7,031 nt of DNA. Source: an uncultured Elusimicrobia bacterium (GTDB lineage Bacteria > Elusimicrobiota > Elusimicrobia > Elusimicrobiales > Elusimicrobiaceae). Positions 1 to 6,913 of this stretch are shown piece after piece. Both the position numbers and the translations under genes were made by a program. Where the stretch lies: positions 1-7,031 of the forward strand of contig CAMUXX010000045.1 in assembly GCA_947164805.1 (NCBI GenBank). The letters are read 5' to 3'. The notes under the pieces are model-generated. The model was not told the DNA's origin. It worked only from the letters and a program-made list of their open reading frames with translations, and ran no database searches. How positions within the stretch are numbered: the first letter of the stretch is position 1; each line of letters starts with the position of its first letter.

Positions 1-1035
1 ATTTGGGTTGTGGAGTGTGCCTATAATTACGGCGTAGATAAATATTTAAAAGAAGAAGGTATAAGATTTTTCTTTATGGAATCACACGGCGTAATGCACG
101 GTGTTCCGCGCCCAAAATACGGTATTTATGCGCCGGTTTACACACCGCAAGGTGTTGCGGCTTTTGCGCGTGATATGGAATCTGCCCAACAGGTTTGGAG
201 TGCCGAAAGCGGTTACCCCGGCGATCCGCGCTATCGCGAATTTTACCGTGATTTAGGTTATGACCTTGATTATGATTATGTCAAAAACTATTTGCATAGC
301 GACGGTGTAAGAAGAAATATCGGTATGAAATATTATAAAATTACCGGTAAAGTTGCTTTAAATCAAAAGCAGCCTTATTACCCAAGTGATGCTTTAGAAG
401 TTGCCGCAAGCCATGCCGGTAACTTTATGTTCAACCGTCAAAAACAAGTGGAGTATTTGGCCAGTGTTATTACGGACCGCAAACCTTTAGTCGTTTCAAT
501 GTATGACGCAGAACTGTACGGTCATTGGTGGTATGAAGGTATAGATTTCTTGGAATTTTTATTCAAAAAAATCTATTATGACCAAAAAGATATTAAATTA
601 ATTACACCTTTTGAATATCTTGAAAAGTACCCTGTCAACCAGGTAGTTCAGCCATCTCCGTCATCTTGGGGTGATAAGGGTTATAATGATGTTTGGCTTA
701 ATAGCGGTAATGATTGGATTTACCGCCACCTTATTAAAGCGGCCGAGCGTATGATTGAACTTGCAAACCGCTTTCCAAATGCCGACGGTGTTTTAAGGCG
801 TGCTTTGAATCAATGTGCTAGGGAACTTGTTTTAATGCAGTCTTCAGATTGGGCATTTTTAATGACGGTGGGAACTGCAAAAGAATATTCCACAAAGCGC
901 ACTAAAGACCATGTAAAACGCTTTACAGCGCTTTATGAGATGATTGTAGGCAACCGCATTGACGAGAATTATCTAAAGGAACTTGAGTGGAAAGACAATA
1001 TCTTTCAAGACATTGACTACAACGTTTATAGATAA
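1..1035 (+). CDS. GH57 1,4-alpha-glucan branching enzyme with DUF1957 domain, 3' part only
   Basis: This is a cytoplasmic glycogen branching enzyme of glycoside hydrolase family 57. It cleaves an alpha-1,4-glucan chain and re-attaches it as an alpha-1,6 branch. The reading frame is open from base 1 (I-W-V-V-E-C-A-Y) and enters from upstream, so the GTG at position 10 is an internal Val codon, not a start. The E-C-A-Y segment matches the conserved W-L-P-E-C-A-Y motif, which makes the Glu at 13-15 the likely nucleophile. The motif Y-D-A-E-L-Y-G-H-W-W-Y-E-G follows, with the Asp at 505-507 as the likely acid/base. Other family blocks are Q-V-W-S-A-E-S-G-Y-P-G-D-P, H-A-G-N-F-M-F-N-R-Q-K-Q-V-E-Y-L and, in the C-terminal helical DUF1957 domain, Q-S-S-D-W-A-F-L-M. 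Full-length relatives have roughly 520-550 residues; 344 are present, so about a third is missing upstream. The gene closes with TAA and its own terminator, separating it from the next gene. Confidence 0.93.
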   Translation: MWVVECAYNYGVDKYLKEEGIRFFFMESHGVMHGVPRPKYGIYAPVYTPQGVAAFARDMESAQQVWSAESGYPGDPRYREFYRDLGYDLDYDYVKNYLHSDGVRRNIGMKYYKITGKVALNQKQPYYPSDALEVAASHAGNFMFNRQKQVEYLASVITDRKPLVVSMYDAELYGHWWYEGIDFLEFLFKKIYYDQKDIKLITPFEYLEKYPVNQVVQPSPSSWGDKGYNDVWLNSGNDWIYRHLIKAAERMIELANRFPNADGVLRRALNQCARELVLMQSSDWAFLMTVGTAKEYSTKRTKDHVKRFTALYEMIVGNRIDENYLKELEWKDNIFQDIDYNVYR

Positions 1036-1057
1036 TTTTTTGTTTGCTTAATTTAAT

Positions 1058-1090
1058 ACCCTCGGCAAATTACCGAGGGTGTTTTGTTTT
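1058..1090 (+). terminator. Rho-independent terminator after the branching enzyme gene
   Basis: A perfect 8-bp stem ACCCTCGG (1058-1065) / CCGAGGGT (1073-1080) with a 7-base loop is followed by GTTTTGTTTT (1081-1090). It lies 22 bases after the stop codon. The T tract is present only on the + side, so it should end transcripts of the upstream gene only. Confidence 0.9.
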
Positions 1091-1116
1091 ACATAAAAAT
1101 ACAAAAATAGTAAAAT
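1088..1116 (+). promoter_or_regulatory. Sigma70-type promoter for the alpha-2-macroglobulin gene
   Basis: The -35 box TTTACA (1088-1093, 5 of 6 consensus bases) and the -10 box TAAAAT (1111-1116, 5 of 6) are separated by exactly 17 bases. Transcription would start near 1123, giving a leader of about 20 bases with AAGGAGA (1134-1140) placed five bases before the ATG. The -35 box overlaps the end of the preceding terminator's T tract. Base composition here is very AT-rich, so chance matches are easier, but the position and spacing are both as expected. Confidence 0.65.
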
Positions 1117-1144
1117 AAAAATAGAGTTTGTATAAGGAGATAGT

Positions 1145-4100
1145 ATGAAAAAATTTTTATTTTACTTTTTAATTTCTGCTCTTTTGGTTTTGCCTGTTTT
1201 TGCGGCAAACCAAACCCAAACAACAAAACAAAATGATATTGAACAAACCTTAACTTTAATCAATAAAGCAAAATATGATGCGGCACTTAAATTGATATAC
1301 TCCGTAAAAGTTCCGTCTAATAAAGAGGAAAGAGCACTTTATTACCTCGCCAAAATTAAGGCACTTGAAAGCACCCCGTACCGTGCCAATAATTTAGTTG
1401 AAAGCCAAACCGATCCGACAAAATTTACTAACCAACAAAAACAAAATGCTATAAAAGAATATTATAAGGATTTGTGGAATTTGCGTACAACCCTTGTTAA
1501 TATGCCTTATCAGGAAAATAAAAAATATTTAGGTTATGGTTATTTTCAAATTGACCCTGCAAGCTTATATGATGCTTTGGTGGATACCTTTATAAACAGG
1601 CAAATCGAACAAAATACCAAAATTTACGAGGAATCCTATAAATTAGGCGGCAAAAACCGCGATGGGGTTAGGGAATATTGGCATATACAGTATATAAATG
1701 CTGAAATATCAAAACAAGGAAATTACGAACAATCTGATCCTAAAGAAGAAAAAGAAAAGGTAAAAGATATAGCAAAACTCTTGGCGGCAATTTCCGGTTA
1801 TAATAAAAATTATAACGGACAATTTAAAAAATACTTTTTTGAAACCAAAACCTTACGCGGTAAATATACTGCGGCTTTAGAAGGTGCATATTCTTATCAA
1901 CAGGCAGAACAATTTTATAAAGCACATGAACTTGCCGCATATTGTGTACCTTTTGAAATAAAAAATAATGAATGTGTCTTCCTAAAAAAGGATCTTGAAA
2001 GACCTAGTGCCCATGTAATAAGTAGTATTCCGTCTAACTATAACCCAAATACGGCATTGCCTATTAAATTTAAAGCAAATAATGCGAAGCAAGTTAATTT
2101 CAAACTTTATAAACTTTCTTTGGATCAAATGCAAAACGGGGTAAGGGACTTTAAAACGCTCAAATCATTTAAGACCTATACTCAAAATTTAACTTATAAT
2201 ACGCAATATACCCCCAAAGATTTTGATTTTGAATTGCCTGGTTTGGACCGCGGCTTATATGCTTTAACCTTTAATTATGATGGAGAAAATTACCCAAGCA
2301 GTTATAATTTCAATGTTACCGATTTAGCTCTTTTGGCTACAAGTTACTTAAATACAGATAATTTGCAAACCTTAAATTATAAAGATACCAGCGTAAATTT
2401 TTATACGCTTTCCGCGCGTAACGGGCAGCCGCTTTCTGCAAGTATTTCAGGTGAAAAATTGAACGCGGTACAGACTAATCAATCCGGTCAAGTAAATATA
2501 AAAGGAACAGATACTTTGCGTAATATTACTGCGAAATATAAAAATAATTATGCTTTAGTTAACTATTTATATCCTCAACATTACAACAAGCCAAACCCTG
2601 TATCAATCTATATAAATACAGATAGGTCAATTTATAAACCCGGCGAGGAAGTAAAGATTATCATAAATGCCGTAGAAAATAAAGATAATAAACATTTTAC
2701 CTATCAGGGGCAAGAAAAGTTAAATATTCAAATTCGTAATGCCTCTTATAAAGAAGTGGCAAAAGATACTTTAACACTTGATAGTTTCGGCCAAGCGACA
2801 TATACCTTTAAAGTCCCGCAAGATACAATGCTTGGCAACTTTAGTATAAATGCGAGGCTAAGTCAAAGTAGCGGTTACAGCAGTTTTCAGGTAGAGGAAT
2901 TTAAACAGCCGGAATTTACTTTAAATTTAACAGTACCTGAAAAGCCATATAGTTTTAATGAAGATATTACGATTGACGGTAAAGCCAAATATTATTCCGG
3001 TGAGGCTTTAGCGAATGCGAAAGTAAATATTACAATAAATAAACAGCGCTTTTATCCTTGCTGCTATAGGTGGAATAATTATAATTTTGAAGAAGAACCC
3101 CCTGTTTATGTGGAGATGCTTACAGATAAAACCGGCGATTTTAAAATAACTTTTAAACCAAGATCCAAAAAAGAAAAGGATATTTTACCTGCCAGATATT
3201 TAATTAAAGCGGAAGTTACAGGCCCAAACGGCCATACTATTTCAAGTGAAACAAGTTTGTATGTATCAAAGCAAAAATACTTTTTTGGAATAGATAGAGC
3301 AAAAGGCTTTTTCTTAAATGATACGGCAAATTCTTTAACTTTAAAAATGCAAAATGCCGCCGGTAAACCGCAAAAAGGAAAGGCCACATTTGAAATTTTT
3401 GAAGCAAAACTTAAAGACAGTAAAAAGATTTCTTATTATCAGGAAAATTATGATTTGTCTAAAGAACCTATCTTTACTAAAGAACTAGAGTTTAGCGGTG
3501 ATGAAATTACCCAAAAACTCCCTGCTTTAAAAGAGGGTTTTTACGGCGCGAAACTTAAAGCCTACGGCGATGAAAGCGAAGCATTTATCTTCCCTGTATT
3601 TGACAGTAAAAACCCTAATTTGGCTGTGGAAGGCAGTGTAACTTTACTTGAGAACAAAAAATATATTGTTGGTGAAAATGCAAAAATTTTGCTTGGTGCA
3701 AACAAGGCAAAAGGCCCTAAATATGTAGAAATTTATAAAAACGGCTTTTTTGTAAAACGCATAAAATTATCTAATCAACCCTTGCAAATTTTAACTTTAC
3801 CTGTTTTACAGGAATATCAAGGCGGTATAAGTTTGCGTTGGCTTGGTGTATATGATTATGAGTTGTTCAACGGAACGCTTAATATAGAAGTTCCTTATTT
3901 AGGTAAAGATGTTGATGTAAAACTCAATGCACCGGAAAATTTAGAACCAGGTAAAAAAGCCGAAATCGGTTTGACGGCAACAATAGATAAAAAACCTTTA
4001 CAAAATGCGCGTGCCATGCTTACTGTTTACGATAAAGCACTTGATTATTACAAAAAACATAATTTCAATTTGCCGTCATTTTATACTCAAAAATTCGGTA

Positions 4101-6592
4101 GCGGTAATATATCAAGTTCCTTGCAATCAAGTTACGGCGGCATGTATTATGCATCTGTAGCTTTTGGCGGAAGAGGCGGTGCATCAGGTATGAAATCTAT
4201 GAATATGGCCCGTTCCGTTAAAAGTATGGATATGGCTGTTATGGAAGAAAGTGAATCTGTTGTAATGCTTTCCACAAAAGAAAAGGCTGTAACGCAAGAT
4301 TTAGGTGTGGCAGAAACTGCTAGTGAACAAAACCCAACCCGTTTAGATTTTGCCCCAACAGCTTATTTCAACCCAAAAGCAGATCTTAAAAACGGTAAAG
4401 CCACATTTAATTTCAAAATGCCGGATAGTTTAACAGAGTGGACTGCCGCCGCAATAGTTTTCAGTAAGACATTGCAAACAGGCCAAACACAAGTTAATTT
4501 TAAGACGAGTAAAGATTTAACACTCCGCCTTGAAACACCAACTTTCCTCCGCCAAAATGACGAGATTTTTATAAAGACCTTAGTTAAAAATAATACTAAA
4601 AAAACTGTCCAAGGTGAGGTTTCTTTAACCCTAAATCTAAACGGTCAAACTGTGGAAAATGCTTTTGCAAATAAACAAGTATCTTTAAAGGCAAATGAAG
4701 AAAAAACTTTGACTTGGTCTTATAAAGCCCCCAAAGAACTTGGCGAAATAACTTTGGCTGCCGCCATCCGTTCCGGTGATTTGATTGACGGGGAAACAAG
4801 AACTTTGCCGCTTTTAACAAGCGTGCAATATTTACCGAACAGCAAAACTATTGCTTTAAAAGAGGGGGAAAATACTTTTGAACTTGCCCCGGTAAAAGAA
4901 GGCGAAATTTTAAGTGCCGCACATTTAACTTTGGATACTTCTTTACTAGTGCCGGTTGTGTCTGCTATGCCTCTGCTTACTGAACAAACCTTTAAAACCG
5001 CAACAAGCACCATCGACCGCTATTTGCCGATTGCCATAATAAATAAACTTAATGAAAACGCTAATTTTAAGAAAGCAATCAAGCAAATAGAGCGCAAAAC
5101 CAGAACAGAAGTTTGGAATAAGCAAACTTCCGAAATTTTGCTTAAAGACACGGAACTTTCCCCTTGGTATAATCTTTCAAAGGGCGGTTGTGAATCAAAT
5201 AACCTTATAAATATTTTTGATTCCGCAACCGTAGCTAAAAAGCAAAAAGAATATGAAGCAGACCTTAAAAAATATCAAAATTCAGATGGCGGTTTTGCTT
5301 GGATAAAAGGCGGTAAAAGCAGTTTGTATGTAACTCTTTATGCCGTTGACCGCTTGGCTCAGGCATCATACTTCGGTGTTAAACCGCCGATGGACATCAC
5401 GCAAAAGGCCTTAAAATATTTGCATAACGAGTATAAAAAATTTGATTTTTCAAAACCTTATTATCCGTTTGAAGCCATATACTATGCTTATGTAATAAGT
5501 GCTTTTGATAAGACATTGCTTGTACAAAGCACGCGCCAAGAAGTACAAACTCTAGCTGATTATATTGATAAACAAAAAGAAATTCTAGCACCTTTGGGCA
5601 AAGTTTATATGGCGGTTATTTATTATCGTTTAGGTAATACTCATAAAGCAAACAAATATATCAATATGCTTTTTGAAACCGCTAAAGAAAATGATGTTAC
5701 AGGCACAAGTTTTGCTATGGAAGAACGCTCTTGGCAATGGTTTTATGACAGTTTAAATTTGCACGCCGAAGCCTTGCGTATGTTGCTTGAAATTGAGCCA
5801 AACAGCCCAAAAATTGATGGTCTAATTAAATGGATACTTTTTAATAAAAAAGCAACAATGTGGGGCAGTACTACAAATGCCGCAAAGGCGGTTTACAGTT
5901 TGCTTGATGCAATAAAGACATGGGGCGTTTCTAGTCAAAATAAACACTATGATATTGCTTGGAACGGGCAAAATTATGCACTTGATTTCGGACCTCTTGC
6001 CAAAGAAAGCAAGACTGTTTTCAGTGTATATGAACCGCAGGCAAATAATGAAAGTTTGAAAGCCAAAATTATACAAAATACCACAACAACGCGAGGCAAA
6101 AAAGTACAAAAAACTTTGCCGAGTTTTGCAACTTTAAGCAATTTAGTTATCAGTAGTTTACCTCAAGAAGCAAGCCCGAAAGGTATTTTAAATATCACAA
6201 AAGCATATTATTTGATTAAGGAAAATACCGTCAGGCCTTTGCGTGAAAACGAAACCATCAAAGTCGGCGATAAAATTGAAGTTCGCTTAACTATAAAAGT
6301 AGAACATAATTTTGATTTTGTGATGATTCAAGATAAAAAGCCCGCTGCTTTTGATACGGAAAAATTGCTTTCCGGCTGGGTGTGGGACGGCCTTTCACGT
6401 TACGAAGATTTACAACTTGCGCAAACTAATTTCTTTATGGATTATGTGCCTGTCGGTACTTATGAACTTAAATATATTTTGCGCCCGACGGCAAGCGGTG
6501 TGTTTAATGTCGGCTCAAGCATAATGCAAAGTATGTTTGCACCTGAGATTAGCGCACACAGTAACAGTTTTATAATTAAAGTAGAAGATTAA
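1145..6592 (+). CDS. Exported alpha-2-macroglobulin family protein lacking the thioester cysteine
   Basis: A large extracytoplasmic protein of the bacterial alpha-2-macroglobulin family, whose members are thought to trap proteases in the periplasm. The ATG has a strong AAGGAG site. A type I signal peptide (residues 1-20, V-F-A cut site) has no lipobox Cys, so the product is probably periplasmic or secreted, not a lipoprotein. Domains by motif: helical N-terminal region (about 24-285); MG domains, including the hallmark T-D-R-S-I-Y-K-P-G at 492-500 and V-E-E-F-K-Q-P-E-F near 583-591; bait-region-type domain (about 922-990, V-Y-D-K-A-L-D-Y-Y); Gly/Met-rich linker (about 1008-1045); A2M domain (about 1071-1165, T-A-Y-F-N-P-K and M-P-D-S-L-T-E-W); alpha/alpha barrel (about 1265-1590, D-G-G-F-A-W at 1381-1386, M-W-G-S-T near 1572); MG10-like C-terminus (about 1690-1813, Q-S-M-F-A-P-E-I-S-A-H-S). 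The thioester site C-x-E-Q reads L-T-E-Q at 1278-1281, so covalent trapping should be lost, as in E. coli YfaS-type proteins. It is apparently monocistronic, and no penicillin-binding protein gene is adjacent in the window. Confidence 0.93.
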   Translation: MKKFLFYFLISALLVLPVFAANQTQTTKQNDIEQTLTLINKAKYDAALKLIYSVKVPSNKEERALYYLAKIKALESTPYRANNLVESQTDPTKFTNQQKQNAIKEYYKDLWNLRTTLVNMPYQENKKYLGYGYFQIDPASLYDALVDTFINRQIEQNTKIYEESYKLGGKNRDGVREYWHIQYINAEISKQGNYEQSDPKEEKEKVKDIAKLLAAISGYNKNYNGQFKKYFFETKTLRGKYTAALEGAYSYQQAEQFYKAHELAAYCVPFEIKNNECVFLKKDLERPSAHVISSIPSNYNPNTALPIKFKANNAKQVNFKLYKLSLDQMQNGVRDFKTLKSFKTYTQNLTYNTQYTPKDFDFELPGLDRGLYALTFNYDGENYPSSYNFNVTDLALLATSYLNTDNLQTLNYKDTSVNFYTLSARNGQPLSASISGEKLNAVQTNQSGQVNIKGTDTLRNITAKYKNNYALVNYLYPQHYNKPNPVSIYINTDRSIYKPGEEVKIIINAVENKDNKHFTYQGQEKLNIQIRNASYKEVAKDTLTLDSFGQATYTFKVPQDTMLGNFSINARLSQSSGYSSFQVEEFKQPEFTLNLTVPEKPYSFNEDITIDGKAKYYSGEALANAKVNITINKQRFYPCCYRWNNYNFEEEPPVYVEMLTDKTGDFKITFKPRSKKEKDILPARYLIKAEVTGPNGHTISSETSLYVSKQKYFFGIDRAKGFFLNDTANSLTLKMQNAAGKPQKGKATFEIFEAKLKDSKKISYYQENYDLSKEPIFTKELEFSGDEITQKLPALKEGFYGAKLKAYGDESEAFIFPVFDSKNPNLAVEGSVTLLENKKYIVGENAKILLGANKAKGPKYVEIYKNGFFVKRIKLSNQPLQILTLPVLQEYQGGISLRWLGVYDYELFNGTLNIEVPYLGKDVDVKLNAPENLEPGKKAEIGLTATIDKKPLQNARAMLTVYDKALDYYKKHNFNLPSFYTQKFGSGNISSSLQSSYGGMYYASVAFGGRGGASGMKSMNMARSVKSMDMAVMEESESVVMLSTKEKAVTQDLGVAETASEQNPTRLDFAPTAYFNPKADLKNGKATFNFKMPDSLTEWTAAAIVFSKTLQTGQTQVNFKTSKDLTLRLETPTFLRQNDEIFIKTLVKNNTKKTVQGEVSLTLNLNGQTVENAFANKQVSLKANEEKTLTWSYKAPKELGEITLAAAIRSGDLIDGETRTLPLLTSVQYLPNSKTIALKEGENTFELAPVKEGEILSAAHLTLDTSLLVPVVSAMPLLTEQTFKTATSTIDRYLPIAIINKLNENANFKKAIKQIERKTRTEVWNKQTSEILLKDTELSPWYNLSKGGCESNNLINIFDSATVAKKQKEYEADLKKYQNSDGGFAWIKGGKSSLYVTLYAVDRLAQASYFGVKPPMDITQKALKYLHNEYKKFDFSKPYYPFEAIYYAYVISAFDKTLLVQSTRQEVQTLADYIDKQKEILAPLGKVYMAVIYYRLGNTHKANKYINMLFETAKENDVTGTSFAMEERSWQWFYDSLNLHAEALRMLLEIEPNSPKIDGLIKWILFNKKATMWGSTTNAAKAVYSLLDAIKTWGVSSQNKHYDIAWNGQNYALDFGPLAKESKTVFSVYEPQANNESLKAKIIQNTTTTRGKKVQKTLPSFATLSNLVISSLPQEASPKGILNITKAYYLIKENTVRPLRENETIKVGDKIEVRLTIKVEHNFDFVMIQDKKPAAFDTEKLLSGWVWDGLSRYEDLQLAQTNFFMDYVPVGTYELKYILRPTASGVFNVGSSIMQSMFAPEISAHSNSFIIKVED

Positions 6593-6596
6593 TTAA

Positions 6597-6625
6597 TTGT
6601 CAAAAATATAAAAAACTGTTATTAT
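6597..6625 (+). promoter_or_regulatory. Extended -10 sigma70-type promoter for a structured RNA
   Basis: The -35 box TTGTCA (6597-6602, 5 of 6) and the -10 box TATTAT (6620-6625, 5 of 6) are 17 bases apart, with a TG at 6617-6618 forming an extended -10. Transcription would start near 6632. The -35 box begins four bases after the macroglobulin stop codon. No protein gene follows within the window, which implies an RNA product or a long leader. Confidence 0.65.
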
Positions 6626-6633
6626 ATTTAAAA

Positions 6634-6659
6634 GGAGTTTTAATGTAATGCGGGGTTAA
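6634..6659 (+). other. Shine-Dalgarno site with immediate start-stop and a three-codon mini ORF
   Basis: GGAG (6634-6637) lies five bases before an ATG (6643-6645) that is followed directly by TAA (6646-6648). The last A of that stop begins a second ATG (6648-6650) encoding only M-R-G before TAA (6657-6659). The layout of a strong ribosome site, start-stop and overlapping TAATG is clear in the sequence. Whether ribosomes use it is unknown; it may be a ribosome-binding or leader element at the 5' end of the RNA, or chance. Confidence 0.35.
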
Positions 6660-6755
6660 ACGCCCCGGGAAAATTCAATCTGTTTTTGGAGCCGTAATAG
6701 ATACGGTGGACTTACGAGAGTAAGTGTCAGAGAAGTCCTAAAACAGCACGTAAAA

Positions 6756-6796
6756 GACACAAAATTTATGGCCTAATTAACCATAGGTTTTGTGTC
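6756..6796 (+). repeat. Long inverted repeat (16-bp hairpin) within the RNA region
   Basis: Arms 6756-6771 and 6781-6796 pair over 16 continuous positions (14 Watson-Crick pairs and two G-T pairs) around a 9-base loop, CCTAATTAA. The outer part is GACACAAAA/TTTTGTGTC. No T tract follows the 3' arm, so it is not a terminator. It is the most stable single helix of the region and probably a core element of the RNA. Confidence 0.8.
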
Positions 6797-6825
6797 AAAT
6801 GTTTTCCGTATTTTAACGGGAAACT

Positions 6826-6882
6826 ACGGCTGTTATATGAGGGGCCATTCTCTGAACCCAAGTACATCAGCCGTTTTTATTT
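6826..6882 (+). terminator. Terminator-like hairpin ending the RNA, possibly conditional
   Basis: ACGGCTG (6826-6832) pairs perfectly with CAGCCGT (6868-6874), and the 3' arm runs directly into TTTTTATTT (6874-6882), as in an intrinsic terminator. The 35-base loop is long but can form inner pairs such as ATG/CAT. The 5' arm can also pair with an upstream copy of the 3' arm's AGCCGT, at 6690-6695, which would break this hairpin, so termination may be regulated. Confidence 0.5.
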
Positions 6883-6913
6883 GGGTAAATTTTGGTGTAA
6901 AAATTTCCCAAAT
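6879..6913 (+). terminator. Second hairpin, possible back-up terminator
   Basis: ATTTGGG (6879-6885) pairs with CCCAAAT (6907-6913), continued by AAATTTT (6887-6893) with AAAATTT (6900-6906): 14 base pairs with one bulged T and a 6-base loop. The sequence after it is only moderately T-rich at first (ATTATTTGC), with a long T-rich run further on at 6937-6959. Its 5' arm overlaps the T tract of the preceding hairpin and could alternatively pair with ACCCAA at 6856-6861. It may be a terminator or the last helix of the RNA. Confidence 0.4.

Larger units (their letters stand above)
6632..6882 (+). ncRNA. Candidate structured RNA, class not recognised (small RNA or long leader)
   Basis: About 250 bases between a good promoter and terminator-like hairpins fold, by hand, into a chain of helices. 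(1) CGGGG/CCCCG at 6651-6667. (2) A three-way junction closed by CTGTTTT (6680-6686) with AAAACAG (6740-6746) plus GGA/TCC; it carries GCCGTA/TACGGT (6691-6707) and ACTTAC-GAGA-GTAAGT (6710-6725, GNRA loop), with AGAGAAG left unpaired. (3) A 16-bp hairpin at 6756-6796. (4) A 9-bp hairpin at 6801-6824. (5) ACGGCTG/CAGCCGT at 6826-6874 followed by T-rich sequence. I see none of the hallmarks of tmRNA, RNase P RNA, SRP RNA or tRNA. A short stretch (GAGAAG-CC-AAAAC, 6730-6746) resembles part of 6S RNA, but the overall fold does not. It could be a trans-acting small RNA, a 3' UTR element of the macroglobulin mRNA, a riboswitch or attenuator for a gene beyond the window, or a retron-type RNA. The true ends are not known. 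Confidence 0.5.

Noticed and set aside
10..12. GTG as the start of the first gene
   Set aside because: The frame is open upstream to base 1 and codes I-W-V directly before the catalytic V-E-C-A-Y motif. About a third of the enzyme is missing, so GTG is an internal Val codon.
3106..6109. Several minus-strand open frames of 64-97 codons inside the macroglobulin gene
   Set aside because: They lie opposite well-conserved coding sequence, lack ribosome sites and family motifs, and are best explained as shadows of the + strand gene.
6651..6667. CGGGG/CCCCG hairpin as an intrinsic terminator
   Set aside because: The stem is only 5 bp and is followed by GGAAAATTC with no T tract, so it is more likely a structural or translation-related hairpin.
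6730..6747. Resemblance of GAGAAGTCCTAAAACAGC to a stretch of E. coli 6S RNA
   Set aside because: Only about 15 bases look alike from memory. The region folds as separate hairpins and a three-way junction, not as the long rod with a central bubble that defines 6S RNA. A covariance-model scan would decide.
6731..6860. RNase P RNA, from AGAGAAGTCC and CTGAACCC segments
   Set aside because: The first resembles the AGAGGAAAGTCC core only loosely, and the other universal core motifs (GGTAAGAGC-type and ACAGNRA) are absent. The length is also too short.
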